Of a stretch of DNA of 8,636 bases, positions 1-5,719 are shown one piece after another (position 1 is the stretch's first letter; every line of letters starts with the position of its first letter). Source of the stretch: Acidobacteriaceae bacterium (lineage in GTDB: Bacteria; Acidobacteriota; Terriglobia; Terriglobales; Acidobacteriaceae). Below the pieces are notes generated by a model, which did not search any database, had not been told where the DNA came from, and saw only the letters and a list, made by a program, of their open reading frames with translations. Both the position numbers and the translations under genes were made by a program. Location: positions 1 through 8,636 of the forward strand of contig JASHUF010000283.1 of NCBI GenBank assembly GCA_030040175.1. The letters run 5' to 3'.

Positions 1-100
1 AGTTGGGGTGCACGCCCAGCCGCTCGGCCATCTGGTATTGAAAGAGGTCGAGCTGGCGGCGGGCGATGAGGAGTTTTTCGGCGAAGGTGAGTTCGGGCAT
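1..100 (-). CDS. XRE-family helix-turn-helix regulator, N-terminal part (cut by left edge)
   Basis: The reverse strand from position 100 opens with ATG and reads MPELTFAEKLLIARRQLDLF, then QYQMAERLGVHPN, before the window ends. This is the start of a Cro/C1 (XRE) type DNA-binding domain: helix 1 with the typical K-L-x-x-A-R-x-x-L spacing, then Q-x-x-[ML]-A-x-x-L-G-V leading into the recognition helix. Proteins of this kind bind DNA as transcription regulators, but the target cannot be told from 33 residues. An SD-like GGAG sits 9 nt before the ATG (complement of 110-113) and belongs to the adjacent heptamer repeat. The gene lies downstream of the aminotransferase on the same strand, about 145 bp away. 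The rest of the protein is outside the window, so further domains are unknown. Confidence 0.75.
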   Translation of the reverse strand, partial: MPELTFAEKLLIARRQLDLFQYQMAERLGVHPN

Positions 101-106
101 TGCGGT

Positions 107-145
107 TAGCTCCTAGCTGCTAGCTTCTAGCTCCTAGCTCCTAGC
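107..145. repeat. Heptamer tandem repeat array 1 (TAGCTNC, five units and a partial)
   Basis: Units read on the plus strand: TAGCTCC, TAGCTGC, TAGCTTC, TAGCTCC, TAGCTCC, then TAGC. Only the sixth base varies. The array lies directly before the XRE start codon and is an inverted copy of the array at 229-261: bases 122-145 can pair with 238-261 with a single mismatch, including 18 perfect pairs (122-139 with 244-261). Read on the minus strand each TAGCTCC unit becomes GGAGCTA, so it contains an SD-like GGAG. Heptanucleotide short tandem repeats are known in some bacteria, such as the STRR repeats of cyanobacteria; I infer a similar kind of element here. Confidence 0.85.
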
Positions 146-228
146 CAAAAGCGGAACGCAGCGCCTACCTGTCGCGCGGCGTCACGGTGTGTCGAGTCGA
201 ATGTCACAGAGCCCCCTCCGCCGATGAA

Positions 229-261
229 TAGCTAGCAGCTAGAAGCTAGGAGCTAGAAGCT
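229..261. repeat. Heptamer tandem repeat array 2, inverted relative to array 1
   Basis: On the plus strand the period is GNAGCTA: GCAGCTA (235-241), GAAGCTA (242-248), GGAGCTA (249-255), then GAAGCT, with partial units at 229-234. This is the reverse complement of the TAGCTNC family. The array overlaps the 3' end of the aminotransferase gene, whose last codons (Ser-Ser-Ser, stop TAG) are made of repeat sequence. It is separated from array 1 by about 83 bp of unrelated sequence. Confidence 0.85.
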
Positions 262-1421
262 GCGGCATACACCCGCTGTGCGGCTTCAACGGCCTGGCCG
301 TAGACCACCGGGAGGCCGAGGGTGTCTTTGGCAATGTGTTCCATGGCACCCAGCAGGGCCACGGTATCGAGGTAATCGAAGAAGCCGAGGTGCGCCACGC
401 GGAAGATCTTGCCCTGCATCTCGCCCTGGCCGTTGGCGGCGATGAGCGCGAAGCGCGCCTTGAGCGCCTTGACCACTAGGCCCGAGTCCATCCCTTCGGG
501 CACGGCAACGGCCGTGGCCGCGGCGGCGGGCGCCGTGGGCGCAAACAGCGTGAAGCCGAGCGCAGCCAGCCCCGCGCGCGTGGCAGCGGCATTCACTTCC
601 GCGTTGTTCACGAGCGCGATGCGCCCTTTTTCCAGATCGCCCCCGGCCTGGCCGGCGATGTAGTCGAGGGCCCCGCCCAGCCCCGCAACCAGCGCGACCG
701 CCGGCGTGTAGGCGCTCTCGCCCTTCACCGCGTTCTTGCGCTCCTTGCGCAGATCGAAGTAGTAGCGTGGATTTTTTGCCGTCTCCATCGCCGCCCAGGC
801 GCGGTCACTGACGCTTAAATAGGCGAGGCCGGGCGGGATCATGACCGCCTTCTGCGAGCCGCCGATGAGCACGTCGATGCCCCATCCGTCCACGTCGAAG
901 TGCGTGGTGCCGAGGCCGGTGATGCCGTCGACGACCAGGAGCGTGTCGGGTGCGGACTCGCGGATCAGCTTGGCAATGGCTTCGATGTCGTGCCGCACGG
1001 CAGTCGAGGTCTCCGTAGCCTGGACGAAGACGGCTCGATGCTCCGGCTTGAGCGCCGTGCGGATCTGGTCGAGGGAGAAGGTCTGGCCGTAGGGCGCGCT
1101 GACCACGTCCGGCACGCAGCCGAAGGTTTTGACCAGCCCGGTCCAGCGCTCGCCGAATTTGCCGGCCGTGAGCACCAGCACGCGATCGCCGGGCGAGGTG
1201 AGGTTGGTGACCGCAGCCTCCATGGCGCCCGTGCCGGAGCTCGAGAGCAGCAGCACATCGTTCCTGGTTCCGACAAAGACCTTCAACTGCGCAAGGACCT
1301 TCTGGAAGAGGGCGCGGAACTCGGGCGTGCGGTGGTGGATGTCGGCAGCGGCCATGGCAAACTGGGCGGCTGGCAGCAGGGGGGTGGGGCCGGGCGTATA
1401 AAGGCGGGTCTTACGGATCAT
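246..1421 (-). CDS. Class V (alanine/serine-glyoxylate type) PLP-dependent aminotransferase
   Basis: This is a 391-residue, full-length cytoplasmic fold-type I enzyme that moves an amino group from an amino acid such as alanine or serine to a 2-oxo acid such as glyoxylate or pyruvate. Visible landmarks are the N-terminal YTPGPTPL (8-15), HHRTPEF (29-35), the phosphate-binding SSGTGAMEA (61-69), Asp165 in VVDGITGLG, which would contact the pyridine nitrogen, Lys191 in GGSQKAVMIPPG, the expected Schiff-base lysine, and Arg341 in FRVAHLG, which likely binds the substrate carboxylate. Members of this family are often labelled alanine-glyoxylate, serine-glyoxylate or serine-pyruvate aminotransferase, or 'soluble hydrogenase subunit' by old misannotation, so the exact substrate is unsure. 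The ATG has GAGGG about 6 nt upstream. The C-terminal ASSS and stop come from the heptamer repeat, suggesting the original end was altered slightly. A 26-bp palindrome lies just upstream. Confidence 0.9.
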   Translation of the reverse strand: MIRKTRLYTPGPTPLLPAAQFAMAAADIHHRTPEFRALFQKVLAQLKVFVGTRNDVLLLSSSGTGAMEAAVTNLTSPGDRVLVLTAGKFGERWTGLVKTFGCVPDVVSAPYGQTFSLDQIRTALKPEHRAVFVQATETSTAVRHDIEAIAKLIRESAPDTLLVVDGITGLGTTHFDVDGWGIDVLIGGSQKAVMIPPGLAYLSVSDRAWAAMETAKNPRYYFDLRKERKNAVKGESAYTPAVALVAGLGGALDYIAGQAGGDLEKGRIALVNNAEVNAAATRAGLAALGFTLFAPTAPAAAATAVAVPEGMDSGLVVKALKARFALIAANGQGEMQGKIFRVAHLGFFDYLDTVALLGAMEHIAKDTLGLPVVYGQAVEAAQRVYAAASSS

Positions 1422-1433
1422 GGGTTTCCCTCA

Positions 1434-1459
1434 TTCCGGCATCGATTATCGATCCGGAA
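1434..1459. promoter_or_regulatory. Near-perfect 26-bp palindrome upstream of the aminotransferase (operator candidate)
   Basis: TTCCGG (1434-1439) and CCGGAA (1454-1459) flank two ATCGAT copies (1441-1446 and 1448-1453) separated by one T. The only break in symmetry is an extra C at 1440. It ends 12 bp upstream of the aminotransferase ATG, so it could be a repressor site or a 5'-UTR hairpin. No regulator is identified. Confidence 0.45.
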
Positions 1460-1596
1460 ATCACAGAATACACAAATTTGTTGTTTTTGTGATATTTCAT
1501 TTGTGCAAAAATGCTGCTCCAAGGTAATTTAGGGGCGCGAAGAGTGCAATGGCGGAAGAACTCCAGACTTCGCCGGGGAGGCTTTCCCAAGGTGAA

Positions 1597-1616
1597 GTTC
1601 CGTGGGCGCACGGAAC
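1597..1616. other. Perfect 8-bp stem, 4-nt loop hairpin upstream of yqeY
   Basis: GTTCCGTG (1597-1604), loop GGCG, CACGGAAC (1609-1616). No T-tract follows on either strand, so it is not a standard intrinsic terminator. It may lie in the yqeY leader or just upstream of its promoter. Confidence 0.45.
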
Positions 1617-1682
1617 CATTGGGTCGATCGGAAAAACGCTCCGCGGCGCGGTTTAAAATCAGCAGTCAAGGAGAGCCGCACA

Positions 1683-2162
1683 GTGGAAGCGGGAGAACTG
1701 GAAGCACTGATTACGCAGCAAATGGTCACAGCCATGAAGGCGCGCGACGCCGAACGCACGGGCGCGCTGCGGCTGATCAAGAATGCGCTCAAAAACAAGT
1801 CGATTGAAAAACGCGCGCCGTTGACGCAGGCCGAAGGCGAGCAGACGCTGGCCTCCATGATCAAGCAGCGGCGCGACTCGATCGAGCAGTTCGCCCGGGG
1901 CAACCGGCCCGATCTCGTGGCCAGGGAAGAGGCGGAGATTGTGGTAATCGAGGAGTTCCTGCCCAAGGCCCTGGACCAGTCGGCCCTGGCGGTGCTGGTC
2001 CAAGAGGCGCTAGCCGAGCTGGCTTCCTCTCTCGGCCGCAAGCCCACGCCCAAAGAGATGGGCCCGGCGATGAAAGCTGTCCAGGTGAAGCTGCAGGCAG
2101 CCGGCGTACGCGGCGACGGGCGGACGGTGAGCGAGATGGTGAAAACGGCGTTGGCGGGGTAA
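1683..2162 (+). CDS. yqeY: YqeY / GatB-Yqey domain protein
   Basis: A 159-residue protein of the GatB/YqeY family, normally about 150 residues, found alone in most bacteria. The domain resembles the tRNA-binding tail of GatB, the amidotransferase subunit that converts Glu-tRNA(Gln) to Gln-tRNA(Gln). The role of the free-standing protein is not established. Family landmarks are ALRLIKNALKNKSIEKRAPL near residues 28-47, EEAEIVVIEEFLPKAL in the middle, and the C-terminal KEMGPAMKAVQVKLQAAGVRGDGRTVSEMVKTAL. The reading frame is open further upstream (an ATG at 1602), but GTG at 1683 is preferred: it has AAGGAG at 1668-1673 with 9-nt spacing, gives the normal family length, and avoids a non-conserved basic extension that would read through the hairpin at 1597-1616. 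It appears monocistronic. Confidence 0.88.
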   Translation: MEAGELEALITQQMVTAMKARDAERTGALRLIKNALKNKSIEKRAPLTQAEGEQTLASMIKQRRDSIEQFARGNRPDLVAREEAEIVVIEEFLPKALDQSALAVLVQEALAELASSLGRKPTPKEMGPAMKAVQVKLQAAGVRGDGRTVSEMVKTALAG

Positions 2163-2458
2163 AAGACAAGGCCGGAGGGAACAGGCGAAAAGAGGGCAAT
2201 CGGAGTGAGCGCATGGGGTCTCCGTCATTCCGCTTGCGGGGCTGCCGTTGAAATGGGAATTCGAAGGGGTGAATGGACGCACTTTTGCGTCCGATGGCAA
2301 TATTGCGAACTTTATCGTCCGGCGGAGAAACTTATCGGCGGGGGTGGGGTCAGAGAGATCAACCCTCCCCCGGGACGGCCCGAAGGTGTGAGCCGCGCGG
2401 TACCGTGGAGGCTGGCAGAAGCCGCTGTATCGTTTGAGGTTGCCACCGGAAAGGGATT
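2163..2458 (+). promoter_or_regulatory. 296-bp gap: structured leader of the DUF3300 gene
   Basis: No convincing gene is present. Several hairpins are visible. GGACGCA (2275-2281) and TGCGTCC (2286-2292) close a CTTT loop with no T-tract after it. GCAATATTGC (2297-2306) is a perfect palindrome. GGGGG (2340-2344) and GGG (2346-2348) pair with CCC (2363-2365) and CCCCC (2367-2371) around one T-T mismatch. GGCT (2410-2413) pairs with AGCC (2420-2423). The first could end yqeY transcription in a Rho-independent-like way only weakly. The later ones may belong to a 5' UTR. I recognise no riboswitch class. Confidence 0.35.
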
Positions 2459-4282
2459 ATGGAATCTGGGTCGGATCTGCGCAGAAGAGGAACGGAAAGG
2501 CTCGCTGCTTCGGCGGCATCCAAAGTGCAGTCCATGTGGGCTTTTGCGTCAACCGGCGCCCTGGCGGTTGCTGGCGTTGCCTTGATGGCGCCGGGGACGA
2601 TACGCGCGCAGCAGCCGTATGGGAGCCCTTACGGCGCGCCGGCCCCATGGGCACAAGCTCAAAACCCGCAGTCCTATCCCGCGCCGAATGGACCCTACGG
2701 CGTCCAGCAGCCGCAATACGCGCAGCCGCAGTACGGCCAGCCCGCGTATCCCCAGCAGCCGAACAGTTATGGCCAGCAGCCGGATCAATATGCCGACCAA
2801 GGCCAACCGTACAGCCAGCCCGACGAGCAATATCCGGAGCAGGCGCCCAATCTGGGCGCGCCGCAATCCGGGCCTGCGCAGCCGCCGTTGAGCGCCGCCC
2901 AGCTCGAGCAGCTCCTGGCGCCGATCGCGCTCTATCCCGACAATCTGCTGGCGCAAATCCTCGCGGCGTCGACGTATCCCGCGCAGGTGGCCGCGGCCGA
3001 CGGGTGGTTGCACCAGATGCAGGCGCAGGGCTACGGATCGCAGGACCAGATTGCCGCGGGAGCCGAAGCGCAGGGCGAATGGGATCCGAGCGTGAAGGCG
3101 CTCACCGCGTTTCCACAGACTCTGGACATGCTGAACCAGAATCTCCAGTGGACGACGGCGCTGGGCAACGCCTATTACAACCAGCCCCAGGACGTGATGC
3201 AGACGGTGCAGGTTCTGCGCCAGCAGGCGCAGCAGGCAGGCAATCTCGAGAGCACGCCGCAGGAAGAGGTGACAGACGACCAGGGCTATATCGATGTCGC
3301 TCCGGCGAATCCGCAGGTTGTGTACGTGCCCGCGTACGATCCGTGGGACGTGTACGGGGCTCCCATTGCGCCGTATCCGGGCTACTCGGTCCTGGGCGCG
3401 CTGGGCTCGTTCTTCGGCGGAGCGCTGGCGAATTTCGGGCCCGGCGTTGCCATGGCGGCCTTCGACCGCTTCCCCTTCGGATGGCTCGGATGGGGGTTAA
3501 GCTGGCTCTCGCACGCGATCTTCTTCAACCACTCGCCGTATTTCACGCACAGCACCACGGTGGCCGACTGGGGATTTCCCCACGGCGGCCAGAGGGTGTT
3601 CGGCGCACGTGGCTTCGGCAGCGGTTATCATGGACCGCAGCCTTATTACCGTGCGGGCAACACGTACCCCGCGGCGCGCGGCGCAGCGGAGATGCGCGGC
3701 GATTATCGAGGCGACTCTCGCAGAGAGTCTTCGTCCGCGGGCGGAGATTACGGGCGGGGATACGGGCTAACGCATCCCGAAGTTCCGGGCCAGCAGGCGT
3801 ACAATCGCATGCCTGAACCGGCTCGGACCCAGGCGTATGCGGGGGGCCAAAACGGCGCCCGCTCGCCTTACGGTTATGCCGGCCGCCCGGCTACGGGCTA
3901 TGCCAATTCCTACCCCGGCTATCGCGCGCCGTCGTACCAGGCCCCTTCGTATCGTGAGCCCGCGTTCCGGCAACCCACGTACGGGGCGCAGCCATTCCGG
4001 GCTCCGCAGTTCGAGACTCAGCCATACAGGGCTCAGCAGTACAGGGCTCCGGAGACGAGCTCTTCTCGCGCGTTCGCCGGCCGGAGTGAAGACGCCTACG
4101 GCAATTTTGCGCGCAACGAGCGCTCGGGCGGATTCCACCCCTTCGGAGGCGGACGCGAACCCAAGAGCTTCCGCGGAGAGGGCTTCGGCGGCGGTCATGC
4201 GCCGCGGGGTTTTGGACATGAGAAGGCGCCCAAGGCTCCGAAAGAGAGCCACTCGGGCGGCGGCCACGGCCACCGGCGTTAA
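2459..4282 (+). CDS. Secreted DUF3300 protein with Tyr/Pro/Gln-rich and Gly/His-rich low-complexity regions
   Basis: A 607-residue exported protein. The start at 2459 has GGAAAGG 3 nt upstream and yields a long basic n-region (R8-R10, R14, K22), a hydrophobic stretch at about 27-44 and a likely signal peptidase cut after IRA50. Met26 is a possible later start but lacks the basic n-region. Residues 51-142 are Gln/Pro/Tyr/Gly-rich, with repeated QPQY, QPAY and QQPxxY units. The DUF3300 domain covers about 143-330, opening with LAPIALYPDNLLAQILAAST, the family hallmark, then VVYVPAYDPWDVYG (287-300). Residues about 308-357 are Gly/aromatic-rich and hydrophobic. The C-terminal third is again low complexity (APSYQAPSYREP; final GGGHGHRR). 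DUF3300 has no settled biochemical function. An envelope or surface role is inferred from export and composition. The gene appears to stand alone, with a hairpin 40 bp after its stop. Confidence 0.88.
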   Translation: MESGSDLRRRGTERLAASAASKVQSMWAFASTGALAVAGVALMAPGTIRAQQPYGSPYGAPAPWAQAQNPQSYPAPNGPYGVQQPQYAQPQYGQPAYPQQPNSYGQQPDQYADQGQPYSQPDEQYPEQAPNLGAPQSGPAQPPLSAAQLEQLLAPIALYPDNLLAQILAASTYPAQVAAADGWLHQMQAQGYGSQDQIAAGAEAQGEWDPSVKALTAFPQTLDMLNQNLQWTTALGNAYYNQPQDVMQTVQVLRQQAQQAGNLESTPQEEVTDDQGYIDVAPANPQVVYVPAYDPWDVYGAPIAPYPGYSVLGALGSFFGGALANFGPGVAMAAFDRFPFGWLGWGLSWLSHAIFFNHSPYFTHSTTVADWGFPHGGQRVFGARGFGSGYHGPQPYYRAGNTYPAARGAAEMRGDYRGDSRRESSSAGGDYGRGYGLTHPEVPGQQAYNRMPEPARTQAYAGGQNGARSPYGYAGRPATGYANSYPGYRAPSYQAPSYREPAFRQPTYGAQPFRAPQFETQPYRAQQYRAPETSSSRAFAGRSEDAYGNFARNERSGGFHPFGGGREPKSFRGEGFGGGHAPRGFGHEKAPKAPKESHSGGGHGHRR

Positions 4283-4322
4283 ACCGGATTAGGAATTTAC
4301 GTAAGGAATAGGAGCGAGTGCA

Positions 4323-4353
4323 AGGTGCCGTTTTCTTGGAGAAGCCGGCACCT
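4323..4353. terminator. Hairpin after the DUF3300 gene (terminator-like, no T-tract)
   Basis: AGGTGCCG (4323-4330) pairs perfectly with CGGCACCT (4346-4353). Inside, TTCT (4333-4336) pairs with AGAA (4340-4343) around TGG. The result is a long interrupted stem 40 bp beyond the DUF3300 stop. No T-run follows on either strand, so it may be a weak terminator, an mRNA 3'-end stabiliser or part of the leader of the next gene. Confidence 0.4.
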
Positions 4354-4471
4354 GAAATCATCAACCCACCCTGCGCCCGTTCCTGATCCGGATGATCTGC
4401 ACCTCTGAAGCGCGCACACGCGCCTGGCCCTCTGCATTCGCTCCTTGGTTTCTTCCCCAGGGAGGAACCTC

Positions 4472-4726
4472 ATGACGAACTCCACGTTTGCCGGGCGCGG
4501 TCCCATAGCCCGAACTCGGAACCGCCGGCTGCTGCAGCTGCGGTTGACATTCTCTACCGCGGCTGCGGTCTTTTTCCTCTTTCAGTCGCTCAACAGCGAC
4601 TTCCTGCGCACGCCCGTCGCGTCCCGAAACATCTTCCTCCATGTGTGCATCGCCATATTCGGCGCGGCCTGGCTGGTGCAGTCGCTGGTGCTGGTGCGGC
4701 AGTTGTATCGCGAGGATCCGAAGTAA
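4472..4726 (+). CDS. Small two-helix membrane protein, function unknown
   Basis: An 84-residue protein not recognised as any named family. The ATG at 4472 is supported by a strong AGGGAGGAA 4-5 nt upstream. An earlier in-frame GTG at 4445 has no comparable site and would place the SD inside the coding region. The N-terminus (about 1-20) is basic, including RTRNRR. Two hydrophobic segments follow at about 22-41 (LQLRLTFSTAAAVFFLFQSL) and 54-76 (IFLHVCIAIFGAAWLVQSLV), joined by a short polar loop, and the tail is RQLYREDPK. By the positive-inside rule both ends would face the cytoplasm. It is 189 bp after the DUF3300 stop and converges on the PadR gene with only 18 bp between the stops. No partner can be named. 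Confidence 0.7.
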   Translation: MTNSTFAGRGPIARTRNRRLLQLRLTFSTAAAVFFLFQSLNSDFLRTPVASRNIFLHVCIAIFGAAWLVQSLVLVRQLYREDPK

Positions 4727-4744
4727 GGGGGATGAATCGACGGC

Positions 4745-5080
4745 TTACCGGGTGCGGACGATGCGGCGCAGATGCGCCTCATGCAGCTCGTGGTGCAGCT
4801 CGTCGACCTTGGCGCGGGCGGCCAGGAGAGCCTTTCTGCCCCGCGGCGTGATGCGATAAAACCGGCGCGCACGGCCACCCTCCCCATCCGAAACCGGCTT
4901 GAGCAGGCCGGCGCGCTCCAATCCGTGCAGCAGCGGGTACAGTGTGCCCGGGCCGATGCGATAGCCGTGGTGCGCGAGCTCGTGCTTCATGGCCAGGCCG
5001 AAGATGGGCTCGCGCGCGGCATGCAGCAGAACGTGCATGCGGATGAGTCCGTGAAAGAGCTCCTGATCCCGGCGCGCCAT
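4745..5080 (-). CDS. PadR-family transcriptional regulator (short form)
   Basis: A 111-residue cytoplasmic winged-helix DNA-binding protein. The PadR signature is clear: LIRMHVLLHAAREPIFGLAM (12-31), the recognition region GYRIGPGTLYPLLHGLERAG (39-58), the wing GGRARRFYRITPRGRKAL (68-85), and one C-terminal helix (about 86-107, KVDELHHELHEAHLRRI) that would form the dimer interface. This is the minimal class lacking the larger C-terminal dimerisation domain. The frame is open far upstream, but Met at 5080 begins the conserved domain. There is no SD before it. Instead a TATATT -10-like box (complement of 5088-5093) ends only 7 nt before the ATG, which suggests leaderless initiation. An inverted repeat at 5121-5135 is a likely autoregulatory site. 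The ligand and targets are unknown; short PadR proteins commonly control adjacent transport genes, and the neighbour at 5222 is broken. Confidence 0.88.
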   Translation of the reverse strand: MARRDQELFHGLIRMHVLLHAAREPIFGLAMKHELAHHGYRIGPGTLYPLLHGLERAGLLKPVSDGEGGRARRFYRITPRGRKALLAARAKVDELHHELHEAHLRRIVRTR

Positions 5081-5087
5081 GGAGATT

Positions 5088-5093
5088 AATATA
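5088..5093 (-). promoter_or_regulatory. Candidate -10 box of the PadR gene (leaderless)
   Basis: The minus strand reads TATATT, matching five of six positions of TATAAT, with its end 7 nt before the PadR ATG. Transcription would begin at or next to the start codon. No convincing -35 is seen at 16-18 bp spacing. Confidence 0.4.
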
Positions 5094-5120
5094 ACGCCAA
5101 AAGGGCCTCTGCTTGCGAAG

Positions 5121-5135
5121 TATCGATTTTCGATA
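5121..5135. promoter_or_regulatory. Operator candidate TATCGA-TTT-TCGATA upstream of PadR
   Basis: A perfect 6-bp inverted repeat with a 3-bp spacer lies 41 bp upstream of the PadR start, near the expected -35 region and between the two divergent genes. PadR proteins often repress their own divergent promoter regions. Assignment of this site to this PadR is inference from position and symmetry; it differs from the classical PadR ATGT-N8-ACAT site. Confidence 0.5.
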
Positions 5136-5552
5136 TGTAGTGGCGGGCAAATGGCTGTTCCAGCCGAGCGCGTAAGCCCGATCTCCGGCGAGAAACCGGC
5201 GAGGGCTTTTGGATTGGGTGCATGGTGGCTCTGGCTCTGCTTCCCGGCGGCGCGCGGGCTCGGGCGCAGGGTCCGCCCTACCAGACCGGCGATCCGGTGC
5301 CCGTAGACCTGCACCATTACGAGTTCTACATCTTCGGCGGCGTGGACGGAACCACCGCGGAGATCGATTCCACCGGGCCGGCCTTCGAGTTCAACTGGGG
5401 CGCAATTCCGCGAGTGCAACTGCACGCCATTCTGCCCTGGGGCGTGGTGGCGCCCTCGAACAATCCTGCGTATCTACCGGGCGGGGTGGGGCCAACCGAC
5501 TTCGGCCTTACGGACACGGAGCTGGGCGCGAAGATCGCGTTCCTCAAGGAGC

Positions 5553-5624
5553 GCAGGCGCGGCGCTCGTTCTGCTCGCGGCTGCACTGCTGCTTACGTTT
5601 CCGCCGTTTGCGGACTTGTTCTGA
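5553..5624 (+). pseudogene. Remnant 3' end of an unidentified membrane protein gene
   Basis: In a frame different from the preceding fragment, 23 codons read AGAALVLLAAALLLTFPPFA then DLF and a TGA stop at 5622-5624. This is a strongly hydrophobic, plausible C-terminal transmembrane helix, where the other two frames give Arg-rich strings. It begins exactly where the beta-barrel-like homology ends (5551). It is best read as the surviving tail of a second gene, joined by a deletion. The parent family is not recognised, and a chance hydrophobic reading of GC-rich DNA remains possible. Confidence 0.35.
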
Positions 5625-5679
5625 GGCGCCCGCAACGCTCAAGGATCCCGGTTGCGATTTCACCTCTTGCCGCGGCAGA

Positions 5680-5719
5680 CAAAAAGAGCGCCGGAGAACG
5701 ATCTTCCGATCTCCGGCGC
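5680..5719 (-). terminator. Rho-independent terminator for the DUF4382 lipoprotein transcript
   Basis: On the minus strand GCGCCGGAGA (5719-5710) pairs perfectly over 10 bp with TCTCCGGCGC (5697-5688) around a 12-nt loop, followed by TCTTTTTG. This is a classic stem plus U-tract. It lies 137 bp beyond the lipoprotein stop and, on the other strand, falls inside the junk tail of the broken gene. Confidence 0.8.

Larger units (their letters stand above)
1422..1682. promoter_or_regulatory. Divergent intergenic region between the aminotransferase and yqeY
   Basis: There is no credible gene here. The stretch around 1441-1515 is markedly AT-rich against the surrounding GC-rich DNA, as expected for promoters. 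On the minus strand TATTCT (complement of 1464-1469) could be a -10 for the aminotransferase, but no good -35 is seen. CACAAAT (1471-1477) and ATTTGTG (1499-1505) form a 7-bp inverted repeat around a 21-bp spacer. On the yqeY side a TTTAAAAT box (1652-1659) lies about 24 nt before the GTG. A stable hairpin is at 1597-1616. Promoter assignment is inference. Confidence 0.4.

Noticed and set aside
900..1532. A 210-codon plus-strand frame antisense to the aminotransferase
   Set aside because: The minus-strand frame has all PLP-enzyme motifs; the antisense frame has none and ends in AT-rich intergenic sequence.
2371..2396. Passing resemblance of CGGGACGGCCCG...GTGTGAGCCGC to the core of a cobalamin riboswitch
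   Set aside because: The defining B12 box (AGYCAGGAGACCTGCC type) and the upstream GGTG elements are absent, and the downstream gene is not related to cobalamin or its transport.
2434..3816. A 460-codon open frame overlapping most of the DUF3300 gene in another frame
   Set aside because: It is Arg/Ala/Gly-rich with no domain resemblance, has no SD, and is explained by GC-rich codon use of the DUF3300 gene, which carries the hallmark motif LAPIALYPDNLL in its own frame.
5698..5712. On the minus strand the terminator loop reads AGATCGGAAGA, the first bases of a common sequencing adapter
   Set aside because: The match stops after 11 bases, lies inside a proper hairpin, and the flanking sequence continues as normal chromosomal DNA.
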